NCBI GenBank assembly: GCA_030603745.1 | Contig: JAUVXE010000009.1 | Location: forward strand, 1 to 64,000 | Source: Coriobacteriia bacterium | Lineage (GTDB): Bacteria > Actinomycetota > Coriobacteriia > Anaerosomatales > SLCP01 | Reading direction: 5' to 3' | DNA length: 64,000 nucleotides | Shown: positions 17,475 to 26,267 of the stretch, piece by piece | Numbering within the stretch: position 1 is the stretch's first letter | Layout: the number at the start of each line of letters is the position of its first letter | Notes under the pieces: model-generated | Databases searched by the model: none | Seen by the model: the letters and a program-made list of their open reading frames with translations, nothing else | Told to the model about the DNA's origin: nothing | Made by a program: the position numbers and the translations under genes

Positions 17475-18835
17475 GTGCGGGAAGACACGTCCTGCTCGTG
17501 AGCTACGAGTTCCCGCCCAAGGGCGGGCCGGGCATCCAGTGGCCGGTCAAGACCGCGAAGTACCTCGCCGCGCTCGGCTGGGAGGTCACGGTGCTCACCG
17601 TGAAAGACCCTCTCGGCGGGATGATGGACGCCACGCCGCTCGGCGAGCTGCCGGCGTCGGTGTGCATCGAGCGCGCCTGGTCGCTCGAGCCCACCCGGTT
17701 CGTGGCGGCGGCGCGCGCGGCGCGCGGAGGCGACCGCCGCGGACCGCGGGGAGGTGGTCCGGCGACCGGCGCGCGCGAGGCGGATGCGACGGGGGCCCCG
17801 GGGACCCGCGGCTACACCTCGCTGCCGCGCGGCGTGATCCGGTTCGTGCAGGCGTTCTTCGTCCCCGACGAGAAGGTGGGCTGGGCGCCGTGGGCCGTGC
17901 GTGCCGCGCTGCGGGTCCACGCGCGAAGGCCGATCGACGTGGTGCTCGCGACGGGTCCGCCCTTCTCGACCTACCGGGTCGGGTGGCGGGTCGCGCGTCG
18001 CCTCGGCGTGCCATGGGTGGCCGACCTGCGCGACCCGATCGTCGAGGGCTACTTCTTCCGGCCGGCGACGCCGCTCCACGAGCGGCTGCTCCGCCGCTAC
18101 GAACGCACCGTCGCTGGGCGTGCGGCTCGCGTGGTGACCGCGACCGAGGGCTTCTCGGCGGGGGTGCGCAGGCGCAACCCGGGGCGGGCCGCTGCGGTCG
18201 AGACCATCCCCAACGGGTTCGACCCCGCGGACTTCGCCGGCCCCGCGCCGGAGCCGCGGGCCGGCCTCGTGCTCGCGTATGTGGGGACGTTCCAGGGCTC
18301 GATCCGGCCCGACACGCTGCTCGCCGCGCTCGCCCGGCTCCGCGCCGCGGGCGCCCCCGCCGCCGCCGACATACGCGTGCGCCTCGTAGGAGCGCTCGAC
18401 CCCGAGACCGCGCGCGCCATCGAGGAGCACGGGGTCGCCGATCTCGTGGAGCGCACCGGGTTCGTCTCGCACGCCGAGGCGGTCCGGGAGATGCGCGCGG
18501 TCCACGCGCTCCTGCTCGTGCTCGGCCCCGAGCCCGAGAGCGCGGCGATCATGCCGGGCAAGCTGCCGGAGTATCTCGCCGCGGGGCGGCCGGTGCTCGG
18601 CCTCGTGCCTGAGGGCGTGAGCGCCGACCTCATCCGCCGGGCCGGCGCGGGCGAGGTCGTGCGCCCCACGGACGTTGAGGCGACCGCCGCGGCGCTCGTG
18701 CGCCTGCACGACCGGTGGCGTGAGGGCGATCTGCCGCATCCTGATCCGGCGGTCGTCGCCGGGTTCGACCGCAGCGCGCTCGCCGCGCGGTATGCTGAGA
18801 TCCTCGGCACCGTGATCAGAGAGGCACGATCGTGA
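17471..18835 (+). CDS. Glycosyltransferase family 4 protein
   Basis: A 454-aa GT4-type protein starting at the ATG that overlaps the previous stop (ATGA). It opens with VLLVSYEFPPKGGPGIQWP and carries VLATGPPFSTYRVGWRVARRL, WVADLRDPI, ETIPNGFDPADF, AYVGTFQG and MPGKLPEYLAAGRPVLGLVPEG. Residues about 80-115 form an Arg/Gly/Ala-rich low-complexity insert (for example GGDRRGPRGGGPATGAREAD) not expected in the family, probably a surface loop. It is the third gene of the overlapping glycan run. Confidence 0.87.
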   Translation: MSAGRHVLLVSYEFPPKGGPGIQWPVKTAKYLAALGWEVTVLTVKDPLGGMMDATPLGELPASVCIERAWSLEPTRFVAAARAARGGDRRGPRGGGPATGAREADATGAPGTRGYTSLPRGVIRFVQAFFVPDEKVGWAPWAVRAALRVHARRPIDVVLATGPPFSTYRVGWRVARRLGVPWVADLRDPIVEGYFFRPATPLHERLLRRYERTVAGRAARVVTATEGFSAGVRRRNPGRAAAVETIPNGFDPADFAGPAPEPRAGLVLAYVGTFQGSIRPDTLLAALARLRAAGAPAAADIRVRLVGALDPETARAIEEHGVADLVERTGFVSHAEAVREMRAVHALLLVLGPEPESAAIMPGKLPEYLAAGRPVLGLVPEGVSADLIRRAGAGEVVRPTDVEATAAALVRLHDRWREGDLPHPDPAVVAGFDRSALAARYAEILGTVIREARS

Positions 18836-19962
18836 GAGTCCTGCTCGTCGCCGCAGCCACCTCGACCACCGGCGGAGGGGAGCGCCACGTCGCCGACCTG
18901 CTGCGCCAGCTCCCTGCCCACGGCTTCGAGCTCTCGCTCGCCTGCCCGCCCGACGGCGACCTCACCGAACTCGCCGAGTCGCTCGAGATTCCCGTGCACC
19001 CCTCTCCGCTTTCCTCGGCGTGGCCGGTCGCGGGCCGGCGTGAGCTGCGCCACGTGATCGAGCGGCTGCGGCCGGCGGTGGTGCATGCGCACGGCTCGCG
19101 AGCGGCGTTCTACGCGCGGCTTGCCGACCCCTCGGCGGCGCGCCGCTGCGTCTACACGGTGCACGGCATCCACGTCGACCGGGCCGGCTCGGCGCTGCGA
19201 AGGCGCGTCTTCCTCGGCGCGGAGCGGGCGCTCTCGGGGCGCACGGCGCGTTTCGTGTGCGTGTGTGCGAGCGACTGCGAGAAGGGCGCCGCGCTCGGGA
19301 TGCTCGACCCCGAGCGCGCCACGGTGATCTACAGCGGCATCGAGCTGCCCGAGCCGGTCGAGCCGGGGGCCTTTCGCGAGGAGCTCGGCCTGTCCGCCGA
19401 CACGCCGCTCGTGCTCTCGGTCGGGCGCTTCTCCGAGCCCAAGGACCAGCGCACGCTCATCGAGGCGTGGTCGCGCGTGGCGGTCCGCTACCCCTCGGCG
19501 ACGCTGGCCCTCATCGGCGGGGGAGAGCTCGAGAAGCAGCTCCGCTCCTTCGCCGAGGAGCGCGGCGTGCGCCACTCGGTGCGGTTCGTCCCGCCGAGGC
19601 CCGACCTCAGGCCCGCCTACACCGACGCCGACCTCTTCGCGCTGAGCTCGCTGTGGGAGGGGCTGCCCTACGTGGTGCTCGAGGCGATGGCCCACGAGCT
19701 GCCGGTGATCGCGACCGCGGTCGACGGCATCCCCGAGGCGGTCGCGGACCGGCGCACCGGGCTGCTCGTGCCGCCCGCGGACCCGCGCACGCTCGCCGAG
19801 GCGATCATCTGGGCGATCGGGGAGCGCGAGATCCGCGGCAAGCTCGGCGCGGCGGCGCGGCGGCGCGTCGCCGAGGAGTTCGCGCTCGCGGGGATGGTGG
19901 AGCGGGTGGCCGCGGTCTACCGCGAGGTGGCGGGCGAGCCGGCGGCGCGTTCGACCTCGTAG
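18832..19962 (+). CDS. Glycosyltransferase family 4 protein
   Basis: A 376-aa classic GT4 enzyme: MRVLLVAAATSTTGGGERHV at the N-terminus (the GGxE/GG loop that binds the acceptor side), VVHAHGSRA, VYTVHGIHVD, VLSVGRFSEPKDQRTLIEAW and the EX7E-type region SLWEGLPYVVLEAMAHELPV followed by DGIPEAV. The GTG start overlaps the previous stop by 4 bp. Its last 46 bp overlap the tail of the convergent oxidoreductase gene. Confidence 0.9.
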   Translation: MRVLLVAAATSTTGGGERHVADLLRQLPAHGFELSLACPPDGDLTELAESLEIPVHPSPLSSAWPVAGRRELRHVIERLRPAVVHAHGSRAAFYARLADPSAARRCVYTVHGIHVDRAGSALRRRVFLGAERALSGRTARFVCVCASDCEKGAALGMLDPERATVIYSGIELPEPVEPGAFREELGLSADTPLVLSVGRFSEPKDQRTLIEAWSRVAVRYPSATLALIGGGELEKQLRSFAEERGVRHSVRFVPPRPDLRPAYTDADLFALSSLWEGLPYVVLEAMAHELPVIATAVDGIPEAVADRRTGLLVPPADPRTLAEAIIWAIGEREIRGKLGAAARRRVAEEFALAGMVERVAAVYREVAGEPAARSTS

Positions 19963-20873
19963 GCGAGCCGGACCGCGTTCACGCCGGCCTCGCCGTCCAC
20001 GAGCGGACGGCCGCCCGAGGTGATGGCGTCGATGACGTCGCGCAGCTCGCGGGCGAGCGGCTCGCCGCTGCGGTCGAGGTAGGGAACCTCGATCACGTTG
20101 GCCTGGCGGTACATCCCGCCGCTCTCGTCGTCGAACTCCACGCTCGTCTCGCGCTTGATGCTCACGTCCTGGCGGATCGAGTCGGCCACGATGAACCGCT
20201 CGCGCTCGGAGACCGAGATGCGGCGGACCTTGTCCTGGGTCACGCGGGAGGTCTGCAGCGTGGCCACGCACCCGTTGGGGAACTCGAGCACGGCGCTCGC
20301 CACGTCGTAGGAGTCGGAGAAGACCATCGTGCCGGCCGCTTCGATGCGCGAGGGGTAACCGCCGGCGATCCAGCAGGCGAGGTCGAGGTCGTGCACCATC
20401 AGGTCGAACACCACGCTGTCGGCGATCCTCGGCGTGTAGGGGGAGAGGCGCTCGAAGGAGACCATCACGGGATCCTGGGCAAGCCCGCCGAGCACGCTCA
20501 CCGCCGCGTTGAAGCGCTCCACGTGGCCCACCGCGAGTACCACGCCGGCCGCCTCGGCGGCATCGACGATCCGCTGAGCCTCCTCGGGAGTGGCGGCGAG
20601 CGGCTTCTCGATCATGACGCCGGTGCCGCGACCGATCAGCTCGAGCGCCGCGTCGACGTGCGTGTGCGTGGGGGTCGCGACCACCGCGAAGTCGACCTCG
20701 GGCAGTTCGGCGATGCTCGCGTACACCTGGGTCCCGGCCGACTGCGCGTGGGCGAGCGCGCGGACCACGTCGGGGTCGACCACGCCCACCAGCTCGACGT
20801 CGGTCATCCCGCCGAGGATCCGGATGTGGTGACGACCCATGTTGCCGGCGCCGATGACCGCTGCTCTCAGCAT
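19917..20873 (-). CDS. Gfo/Idh/MocA family oxidoreductase (UDP-GlcNAc 3-dehydrogenase-like)
   Basis: A 318-aa protein from the ATG at 20873, which follows an AGGAAGGG site; the longer open frame to 21041 is not needed. It has the Rossmann motif IGAGNMGRHHIRIL, IEKPLA and VGHVERFNAAV, the last typical of the branch that includes UDP-N-acetylglucosamine 3-dehydrogenases (GnnA-type) and sugar-operon dehydrogenases. LMVHDLDLACWI near the middle carries the conserved catalytic DxxxH-like pattern. It is divergent from the next GT gene and tail-overlaps the previous one. Confidence 0.82.
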   Translation of the reverse strand: MLRAAVIGAGNMGRHHIRILGGMTDVELVGVVDPDVVRALAHAQSAGTQVYASIAELPEVDFAVVATPTHTHVDAALELIGRGTGVMIEKPLAATPEEAQRIVDAAEAAGVVLAVGHVERFNAAVSVLGGLAQDPVMVSFERLSPYTPRIADSVVFDLMVHDLDLACWIAGGYPSRIEAAGTMVFSDSYDVASAVLEFPNGCVATLQTSRVTQDKVRRISVSERERFIVADSIRQDVSIKRETSVEFDDESGGMYRQANVIEVPYLDRSGEPLARELRDVIDAITSGGRPLVDGEAGVNAVRLAYEVERAAGSPATSR

Positions 20874-21034
20874 CGCGACCCTTCCTCTGGAGCGGATGGT
20901 TTCCCGCACCAGAGGATAGCCCAGCGGACCGTTCCATGCATCCCGCGTACCCGCGTCGCATCCGGGTACCGTAGACTGTGAGTGCCGCTCCGATACCGTC
21001 GGTGCGGGCCGCACGCCGAGAGGACGCACCCGCG

Positions 21035-22141
21035 ATGCCACGCCCGTTCGAGCAGGCGACCTTCGTGTTCGTCTCGAGCCGCCAGGGGGACTCCCTCGGC
21101 AGGGCCGAGCGGCGCATCCTCGCGGTCCTGCCGGCGCTCCTCGACCGCAGCGCCTCGGTGCTCGTGATGTGCCCGCCAGGGACCGCGCTCTCAGCCGAGG
21201 CGACCGCCGCCGGCGCGACCGTGATCGATACCGTGCTCGCGCCCGGCCGCTACCTGCGCGCGACCGCCCGCGTGCGGGCGCACCTGCAGCGCCACGGCCC
21301 GGTCTGCGTGCACACCGCCGGGCTCGCCGCCGACATCGCCGCCCGCCGGGCCGCGCGCGACCTGCCGGTGGCCGTGGTCAACTCGATCCCCTGCGGCGCC
21401 TGGCCCCGCGGCGGCCGCGTCGCCAGCTGGCTCGATCGCCACACCCTGGACCGGGCCGACCGCATCCTCATCGACTGCGAGTCGCTCGCCGCCGAGCTCG
21501 TGGCCGCGGGCGCGCCGCCCGACCGCATCCTTTTCGACCCGCCGAGCGTGACCGTCCCGCGGGTGCTCGCCGATGCCGAGGCCCTCCTCGACCTGCCGCC
21601 CTCGGAGCGCGCCGTGGTGGGGTTCGCGAGCCGACTCGAGGAGTCGCGCGGCGTGGGCGACCTGCTCGACGCCGCCGCGCTCCTGGCCGAGCGCGACTCC
21701 ATCGACGTCGAGTTCCGCATCGCCGGGCGCGGCCCCGCGCTTGCCGACGTGGAGCGGCGCGCCGCCACGCTGCGCAACGTGAGAGTGCTCGGGGAGGTCG
21801 AGAGCCTGCCCGCGGTCCTGCGCACGCTCGATCTCTGCGTCTTCCCGAGCACCGGCGGCGGCGCGCCCACCGCGCTGCTCGAGGCGGCGGTGCTCGGCCG
21901 GCCGATCGTCGCCACGCGCGTGAGCGGCATCGAGGGCCTCTTCGCCGAGGGCGCCGAGATCGCGCTCGTGCCGCCGGGCGACCCCTGGGCGCTCGCCGAG
22001 GAGGTCGCGCGGCTCGTGGCCGACCCCGCCGCGGCCGCGGAGATGGGGCGCCGCGCGCGGCTGCGGGCGCTCGACCACTACACCTCCTCGGCCGCGGCCG
22101 ACCGCTACCTGGCGCTCTATCGTGAGTTCCTCGCGCGGTGA
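21035..22141 (+). CDS. Glycosyltransferase family 4 protein
   Basis: A 368-aa GT4-like protein if the ATG at 21035 is used; it follows an AGAGGA about 10 bases upstream. A GTG at 20978 is in frame and would add 19 residues. Visible are FVSSRQGDSLGRAERRILAVLPALLDR, VCVHTAGLAADIAARRAA, VGFASRLEESRGVGDLLDAAALL, FRIAGRGPALADVE and FPSTGGGAPTALLEAAVLGRPIVATRV. The acceptor-side glycine loop is weak, so the acceptor may differ from that of the neighbours. It is very GC-rich, unlike the genes at 10-14 kb. Confidence 0.82.
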   Translation: MPRPFEQATFVFVSSRQGDSLGRAERRILAVLPALLDRSASVLVMCPPGTALSAEATAAGATVIDTVLAPGRYLRATARVRAHLQRHGPVCVHTAGLAADIAARRAARDLPVAVVNSIPCGAWPRGGRVASWLDRHTLDRADRILIDCESLAAELVAAGAPPDRILFDPPSVTVPRVLADAEALLDLPPSERAVVGFASRLEESRGVGDLLDAAALLAERDSIDVEFRIAGRGPALADVERRAATLRNVRVLGEVESLPAVLRTLDLCVFPSTGGGAPTALLEAAVLGRPIVATRVSGIEGLFAEGAEIALVPPGDPWALAEEVARLVADPAAAAEMGRRARLRALDHYTSSAAADRYLALYREFLAR

Positions 22142-22248
22142 GTGTCGCCGGCACCGCGTTTGGGGCATGATAGGGAGTGCGGCGGAACGGCTGCGCGCGA
22201 GCCTGCCCGGCGTACCGGGGCCACCCCACTCGAAGGAGTGAGATCGCG

Positions 22249-23679
22249 ATGAGTCCGCAGGCAGTACCGGAGATCAGGTTCGGCACCGACGGCTGGCGCG
22301 CCGTGATCGGCGACGACTTCACTTACGACTCGCTGCGTCGCGTGGCCGATGCGACCGGCCGCGTGCTCGCCGCCGAGCATCCGGGCGGCCGCGTGATCGT
22401 GGGCTACGACACCCGCTTCCAGGCGCACGCGTTCGCCGCTGCCGCTGCCGAGACCCTTGCGGCGCACGGCCTCGAGGTCGTCCTCGGTGACGCGTACATG
22501 CCCACGCCCGCGCTCTGCTGGTCGGTGGCGCGTGACGAGCGGGCCATCGGCGGCGTGATGCTCACCGCGAGCCACAACCCGGCGCCCTACCTCGGCTTCA
22601 AGATCCGCATGGCCGACGGCGGCGCCTCGCCGGTCGAGTTCACCGACCGCGTGGAGGCCGAGATCCTCCCCGAGCCTCCTGCACGCCCGGCGCGGGGCTC
22701 CTCGGCGGAGAGGCCCTACGCGGTTGCCGACCTCATGTCGCCCTACCTGGAGTCGCTCGCGGGGATGGTCGATCGCGAGATCATCGAGGCGGCGAAGCTC
22801 CGCATCGTGGTCGACCCGCTCTATGGCGCGGGGCAGACCTACCTCGCCGAGCTGCTCCGCGAGCTCGGGGTCGACGTCAAGGAGATGCACGCGCTGCCCA
22901 ACCCGGGCTTTGGCGGGTTGCACCCCGAGCCGATCCCGCCTCACATCGACCTCGCGCGCGACGCGGTGGTCGCCGCCGAGCGCGACGCCGGGTTCGTCAC
23001 CGACGGCGACGCCGACCGCATCGGCGCGATCGACGAGCACGGCGGGTTCGTGAGCCCCCACAAGATCATCTGCCTCATCGCGCGCCACCTCGCCGAGGAC
23101 CGCGGAGAGCGAGGCCGCATCGTCAAGACGCTCTCGACCTCGGTGCTCGTGGACCGCCTCGGCATCGCGCTCGGCCTGCCCGTGACCACCACGCCGGTGG
23201 GCTTCAAGTGGATCTATGCCGAGATGCTCAAGGGCGACGTGCTCGTGGGCGGCGAGGAGTCCGGCGGGATCGGCATACCGGGCCACGTGCGCGAGCGCGA
23301 CGGGTTGCTGATGTGCCTGCTGCTCGTGGAGATGATGGCGCAGCGCCGCCGTACCCTCGGCGAGCTCGTGCAGGACCTCTTTGCGCTCACCGGCCCCATG
23401 GACTACCTGCGCCACGACCTTTCGATCGATCCCGACACCAAGGCCGCGTTCCTGGAGCGCGCGCCCGATCTCGCGCCCGCCGAGGTCGCCGGCCTGCCGG
23501 TCCGCGAGATCGTGCGCGACGACGGCGTGAAGTTCCTGCTCCCCGACGACGCGTGGCTCCTGCTGCGCCCGTCGGGGACCGAGCCGCTCGTGCGCGTCTA
23601 CGCCGAGGCCTCCTCGGCGGGCGTGGTCGACGACCTGCTCGCGGCGGGCAAGGCGCTCGTCACCGGCGAGGAGGCGTAG
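22249..23679 (+). CDS. Phosphoglucomutase/phosphomannomutase family protein
   Basis: A 476-aa alpha-D-phosphohexomutase. The ATG at 22249 follows GAAGGAG. It opens with IRFGTDGWRAVIGDDFT and has the phosphoserine loop VMLTASHNPAPYLGFKI, the metal loop DGDADRIG, the sugar-binding loop GGEESGGIG and the phosphate-binding RPSGTEPLVRVYAEA near the C-terminus. These enzymes interconvert hexose 1- and 6-phosphates for nucleotide-sugar synthesis, so it feeds the surrounding glycan genes. Glucose, mannose or glucosamine specificity is not resolved by eye. Confidence 0.92.
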   Translation: MSPQAVPEIRFGTDGWRAVIGDDFTYDSLRRVADATGRVLAAEHPGGRVIVGYDTRFQAHAFAAAAAETLAAHGLEVVLGDAYMPTPALCWSVARDERAIGGVMLTASHNPAPYLGFKIRMADGGASPVEFTDRVEAEILPEPPARPARGSSAERPYAVADLMSPYLESLAGMVDREIIEAAKLRIVVDPLYGAGQTYLAELLRELGVDVKEMHALPNPGFGGLHPEPIPPHIDLARDAVVAAERDAGFVTDGDADRIGAIDEHGGFVSPHKIICLIARHLAEDRGERGRIVKTLSTSVLVDRLGIALGLPVTTTPVGFKWIYAEMLKGDVLVGGEESGGIGIPGHVRERDGLLMCLLLVEMMAQRRRTLGELVQDLFALTGPMDYLRHDLSIDPDTKAAFLERAPDLAPAEVAGLPVREIVRDDGVKFLLPDDAWLLLRPSGTEPLVRVYAEASSAGVVDDLLAAGKALVTGEEA

Positions 23680-23686
23680 CCCCCGC

Positions 23687-24826
23687 GTGCGGATCACGAT
23701 GCTCAACAAGTACTACCCGCCCCACCTCGGCGGGATCGAGTTCCACCTGCGCGACCTCGCCGAGGCGCTCGCCGCGCGCGAGGACACGCAGGTGCGCGCG
23801 ATCGTCGCGAACGAGTCGGAGGAGCGCGCCGAGGAGACCGTGCGCGGCGTGGAGGTCGTGCGCCTGCCGCGCTGGCGCGAGTACTCCTCGACGCCCATCG
23901 TGCCCTCGATGACCGCTGAGATCCGCGCCGAGGCCTCCTCGGCGGAGCATGCGCCCGACCTCTTCCACCTGCACTTCCCCTACCCGTGGGGCGAGATCTC
24001 GTGGCTGCGAGCGCGCACCGGCACGCCCACCGTGCTCACGTACCACTCCGACATCGTGCGGCAGCGCGCCGCGCTCGAGCTCTACAAGCCGTTCCTGCGC
24101 CGCGTGCTCGATCGGGTCGACCTCGTGATCGCGTCCTCGCCCGACATGGTGGAGCACTCGCCGTTCCTCGCCGAGGTCTCGCACAAGTGCCGCGTCGTGC
24201 CGTTCGGCATCGATGTCGACGCTTTCGCGGCGACGCCCGCGGTCGAGGCGCGCGCCCGAGAGCTGCGGGAGCCCCACGGCGAGCGGCCCGTCGTGCTCTT
24301 CGTGGGACGGCTCATCTACTACAAGGGCGCCGACGTGCTCGTGCGCGCGATGGCCTCAGTGCCCGAGGCCGACCTCGTGATCGTGGGCTCCGGCCCGCTC
24401 GAGCCCGAACTGCGCGCCGAGGTCGCGGCCTCAGGGATGGAGGACCGCGTGACGTTCGTGGGCGGCGGGCAGCCGTTCAGCGAGCTCGTGGCGTGGTACC
24501 ACGCCGCCGACGTCTTCGCGCTGCCGAGCGTGGCGCGCTCAGAGGCGTTCGGGCTCGTGCAGCTCGAGGCGCACGCGACCGGCACCCCGGTCGTCTCGAC
24601 CACGCTCACCACCGGCGTGCCGTTCGTGAACCCCACCGGCGAGACCGGGCTCACCGTCCCCCCCGGCGACGTGGAGGGCCTCGCCGAGGCGCTCCGCACG
24701 CTCGCCACCGACGACGCCCTGCGCGCCCGCCTCGGCGAGCGGGCGCTCGAGCGGGCGCGCGCCTGCTTCACCACCGCGCGCATGGTCGAGGACACCCTCG
24801 GCGTGTACCACGAGGCGCTCGCGTGA
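23687..24826 (+). CDS. Glycosyltransferase family 4 protein
   Basis: A 379-aa GT4 protein starting with GTG (MRITMLNKYYPPHLGGIEFH, carrying the GGxE loop). Further motifs are FHLHFPYPWGE, VLTYHSDIVRQ, VVPFGIDVDAF, VLFVGRLIYYKGADVLVRAM and PSVARSEAFGLVQLEAHATG (EX7E), then TTGVPFVN, as in several mannosyl- and galactosyl-transferases. The stop overlaps the initiating phosphoglycosyltransferase gene (GTGA), which argues that it adds an early sugar to the primer made by that enzyme. Confidence 0.9.
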   Translation: MRITMLNKYYPPHLGGIEFHLRDLAEALAAREDTQVRAIVANESEERAEETVRGVEVVRLPRWREYSSTPIVPSMTAEIRAEASSAEHAPDLFHLHFPYPWGEISWLRARTGTPTVLTYHSDIVRQRAALELYKPFLRRVLDRVDLVIASSPDMVEHSPFLAEVSHKCRVVPFGIDVDAFAATPAVEARARELREPHGERPVVLFVGRLIYYKGADVLVRAMASVPEADLVIVGSGPLEPELRAEVAASGMEDRVTFVGGGQPFSELVAWYHAADVFALPSVARSEAFGLVQLEAHATGTPVVSTTLTTGVPFVNPTGETGLTVPPGDVEGLAEALRTLATDDALRARLGERALERARACFTTARMVEDTLGVYHEALA

Positions 24827-26256
24827 GCCGCGGGCGATTCATCGGGCTCTCACTCCTGCTCGACGCCGTCTTCGTGAACCTCGGTATCGTCGCCGCGTTC
24901 TTCGTGCGGTTCGGCGGGGAGCTGCCGGCGTTCAACTTCGACGCCTACGTGCTGCTCTCGCCGGTCATCACCGTGGTCTACCTCGCTTCGGGCTACATCT
25001 ACGGCCTCTACGAGCCCGAGCGCACCGAGAACGTCTGGTCGCTCGCGCGCTCCGCGTTCCTCGCCGTGACGCTCGGCGCCGTGCTCACCGCCGCGATCTC
25101 GTTCTTCGCCGGGCCGCGGTTCTTCTCGTTCTCGCGTCTCGCGATCGTGCTCGGCTGGGTGTTCGGCATCGTGCTCGTGATCGGCTGGCGCCTCGTCTTC
25201 ATGCGCGCCGCCTCGATCCGCTGGCCCGAGCAGCGCGTGCTCGTGGTGGGCACCGACGCCACCGCTCGCGAGCTGGCCCGCGAGCTGTCCGCGCGCTCCC
25301 GGTGGGGCTACCGCGTGATCGGCTTCCTCGCCGAGGATCCAGCGGCCGAGGGCCCTGTCGCCTCGCCCCCGGCGGCCGCCGCCCTCGCCTCGGTCGCCGC
25401 CGACGCGGCAGGCGCCGCCGCCGGGCAGGTCGACGGCCTCCCGCTCCTCGGCGGACCGGCCGACGCCGGCCGCGTGGTCGCCGAGCACGCCATCGACCGC
25501 GTGATCGTGGTCTCGCCGGTCGAGTTGCGCGACCTGATCGAGCGCCTCACCACCGCCGAGGAGCACGACGTGCGCGTCGACGTCGTGCCCGAGCTCTACG
25601 AGGTCTTCATCGGCCAGCTCGACAGCGTGGTCGCCGATATCCCGCTCATGGAGATCACGCGCACCGGCGTGCCCGCCTGGTACCACACGCTCAAGCGAAT
25701 GCTCGACCTCGCGGGCGCGCTCGCGCTGCTCGTGCTCCTCTCGCCGCTCCTGCTCGCGGCGGCGCTCGCCATCCTCGTGACGATGGGCTGGCCGATCCTC
25801 TACGTCCAGGAGCGCACCGGTCAGGACCTGCGCCCCTTCCGGCTCTACAAGTTCCGGACGATGGTGCGGGACGCGGAGCGTGAGTCGGGTCCGGTCCTCG
25901 CCGCCGAGGACGACCCCCGCGTCACCCCCCTCGGCCGCCTGCTGCGCACCTACCGCGTCGACGAGCTGCCGCAGCTCGTGAACATCCTCCTCGGCCAGAT
26001 GAGCTTCGTGGGGCCGAGGCCGGAGCGCCCCTACTTCGTGACCCGCCACGCCGAGGAGATCCCCGGCTACCGGGAGCGCTTCAAGATCAGGCCCGGGGTG
26101 ACCGGGCTCGCGCAGGTATCCGGAGATTATGCGACGACTCCCGAGCGCAAGCTCAAGTACGACCTCATCTACCTGTATCATCTGAACCTTCCGATGGACC
26201 TGCAGATCATCGTCGAGACCCTCCGCGTCGTGCTCAGCGGCAGGGGAGCGCGGTAG
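24823..26256 (+). CDS. Undecaprenyl-phosphate sugar phosphotransferase, WbaP/WcaJ-type polyprenyl glycosylphosphotransferase
   Basis: A 477-aa polytopic PGT that starts glycan assembly by moving a sugar-1-phosphate from a nucleotide sugar to undecaprenyl phosphate. Four hydrophobic segments lie in the first 120 residues, followed by a cytoplasmic Rossmann-like domain (VLVVGTDATARELAREL; VIVVSP) with an Ala-rich insert. The bacterial sugar transferase domain follows a further membrane helix (about 285-310) and has YKFRTMVRDAE, LLRTYRVDELPQLVNILLGQMSFVGPRPERP and RFKIRPGVTGLAQVSG. The frame is open far upstream, but the GTG that overlaps the previous stop matches the family start (FIGLSLLLDAVFVN). 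Confidence 0.92.
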   Translation: MSRGRFIGLSLLLDAVFVNLGIVAAFFVRFGGELPAFNFDAYVLLSPVITVVYLASGYIYGLYEPERTENVWSLARSAFLAVTLGAVLTAAISFFAGPRFFSFSRLAIVLGWVFGIVLVIGWRLVFMRAASIRWPEQRVLVVGTDATARELARELSARSRWGYRVIGFLAEDPAAEGPVASPPAAAALASVAADAAGAAAGQVDGLPLLGGPADAGRVVAEHAIDRVIVVSPVELRDLIERLTTAEEHDVRVDVVPELYEVFIGQLDSVVADIPLMEITRTGVPAWYHTLKRMLDLAGALALLVLLSPLLLAAALAILVTMGWPILYVQERTGQDLRPFRLYKFRTMVRDAERESGPVLAAEDDPRVTPLGRLLRTYRVDELPQLVNILLGQMSFVGPRPERPYFVTRHAEEIPGYRERFKIRPGVTGLAQVSGDYATTPERKLKYDLIYLYHLNLPMDLQIIVETLRVVLSGRGAR

Positions 26257-26267
26257 GTAGGAGAGAC

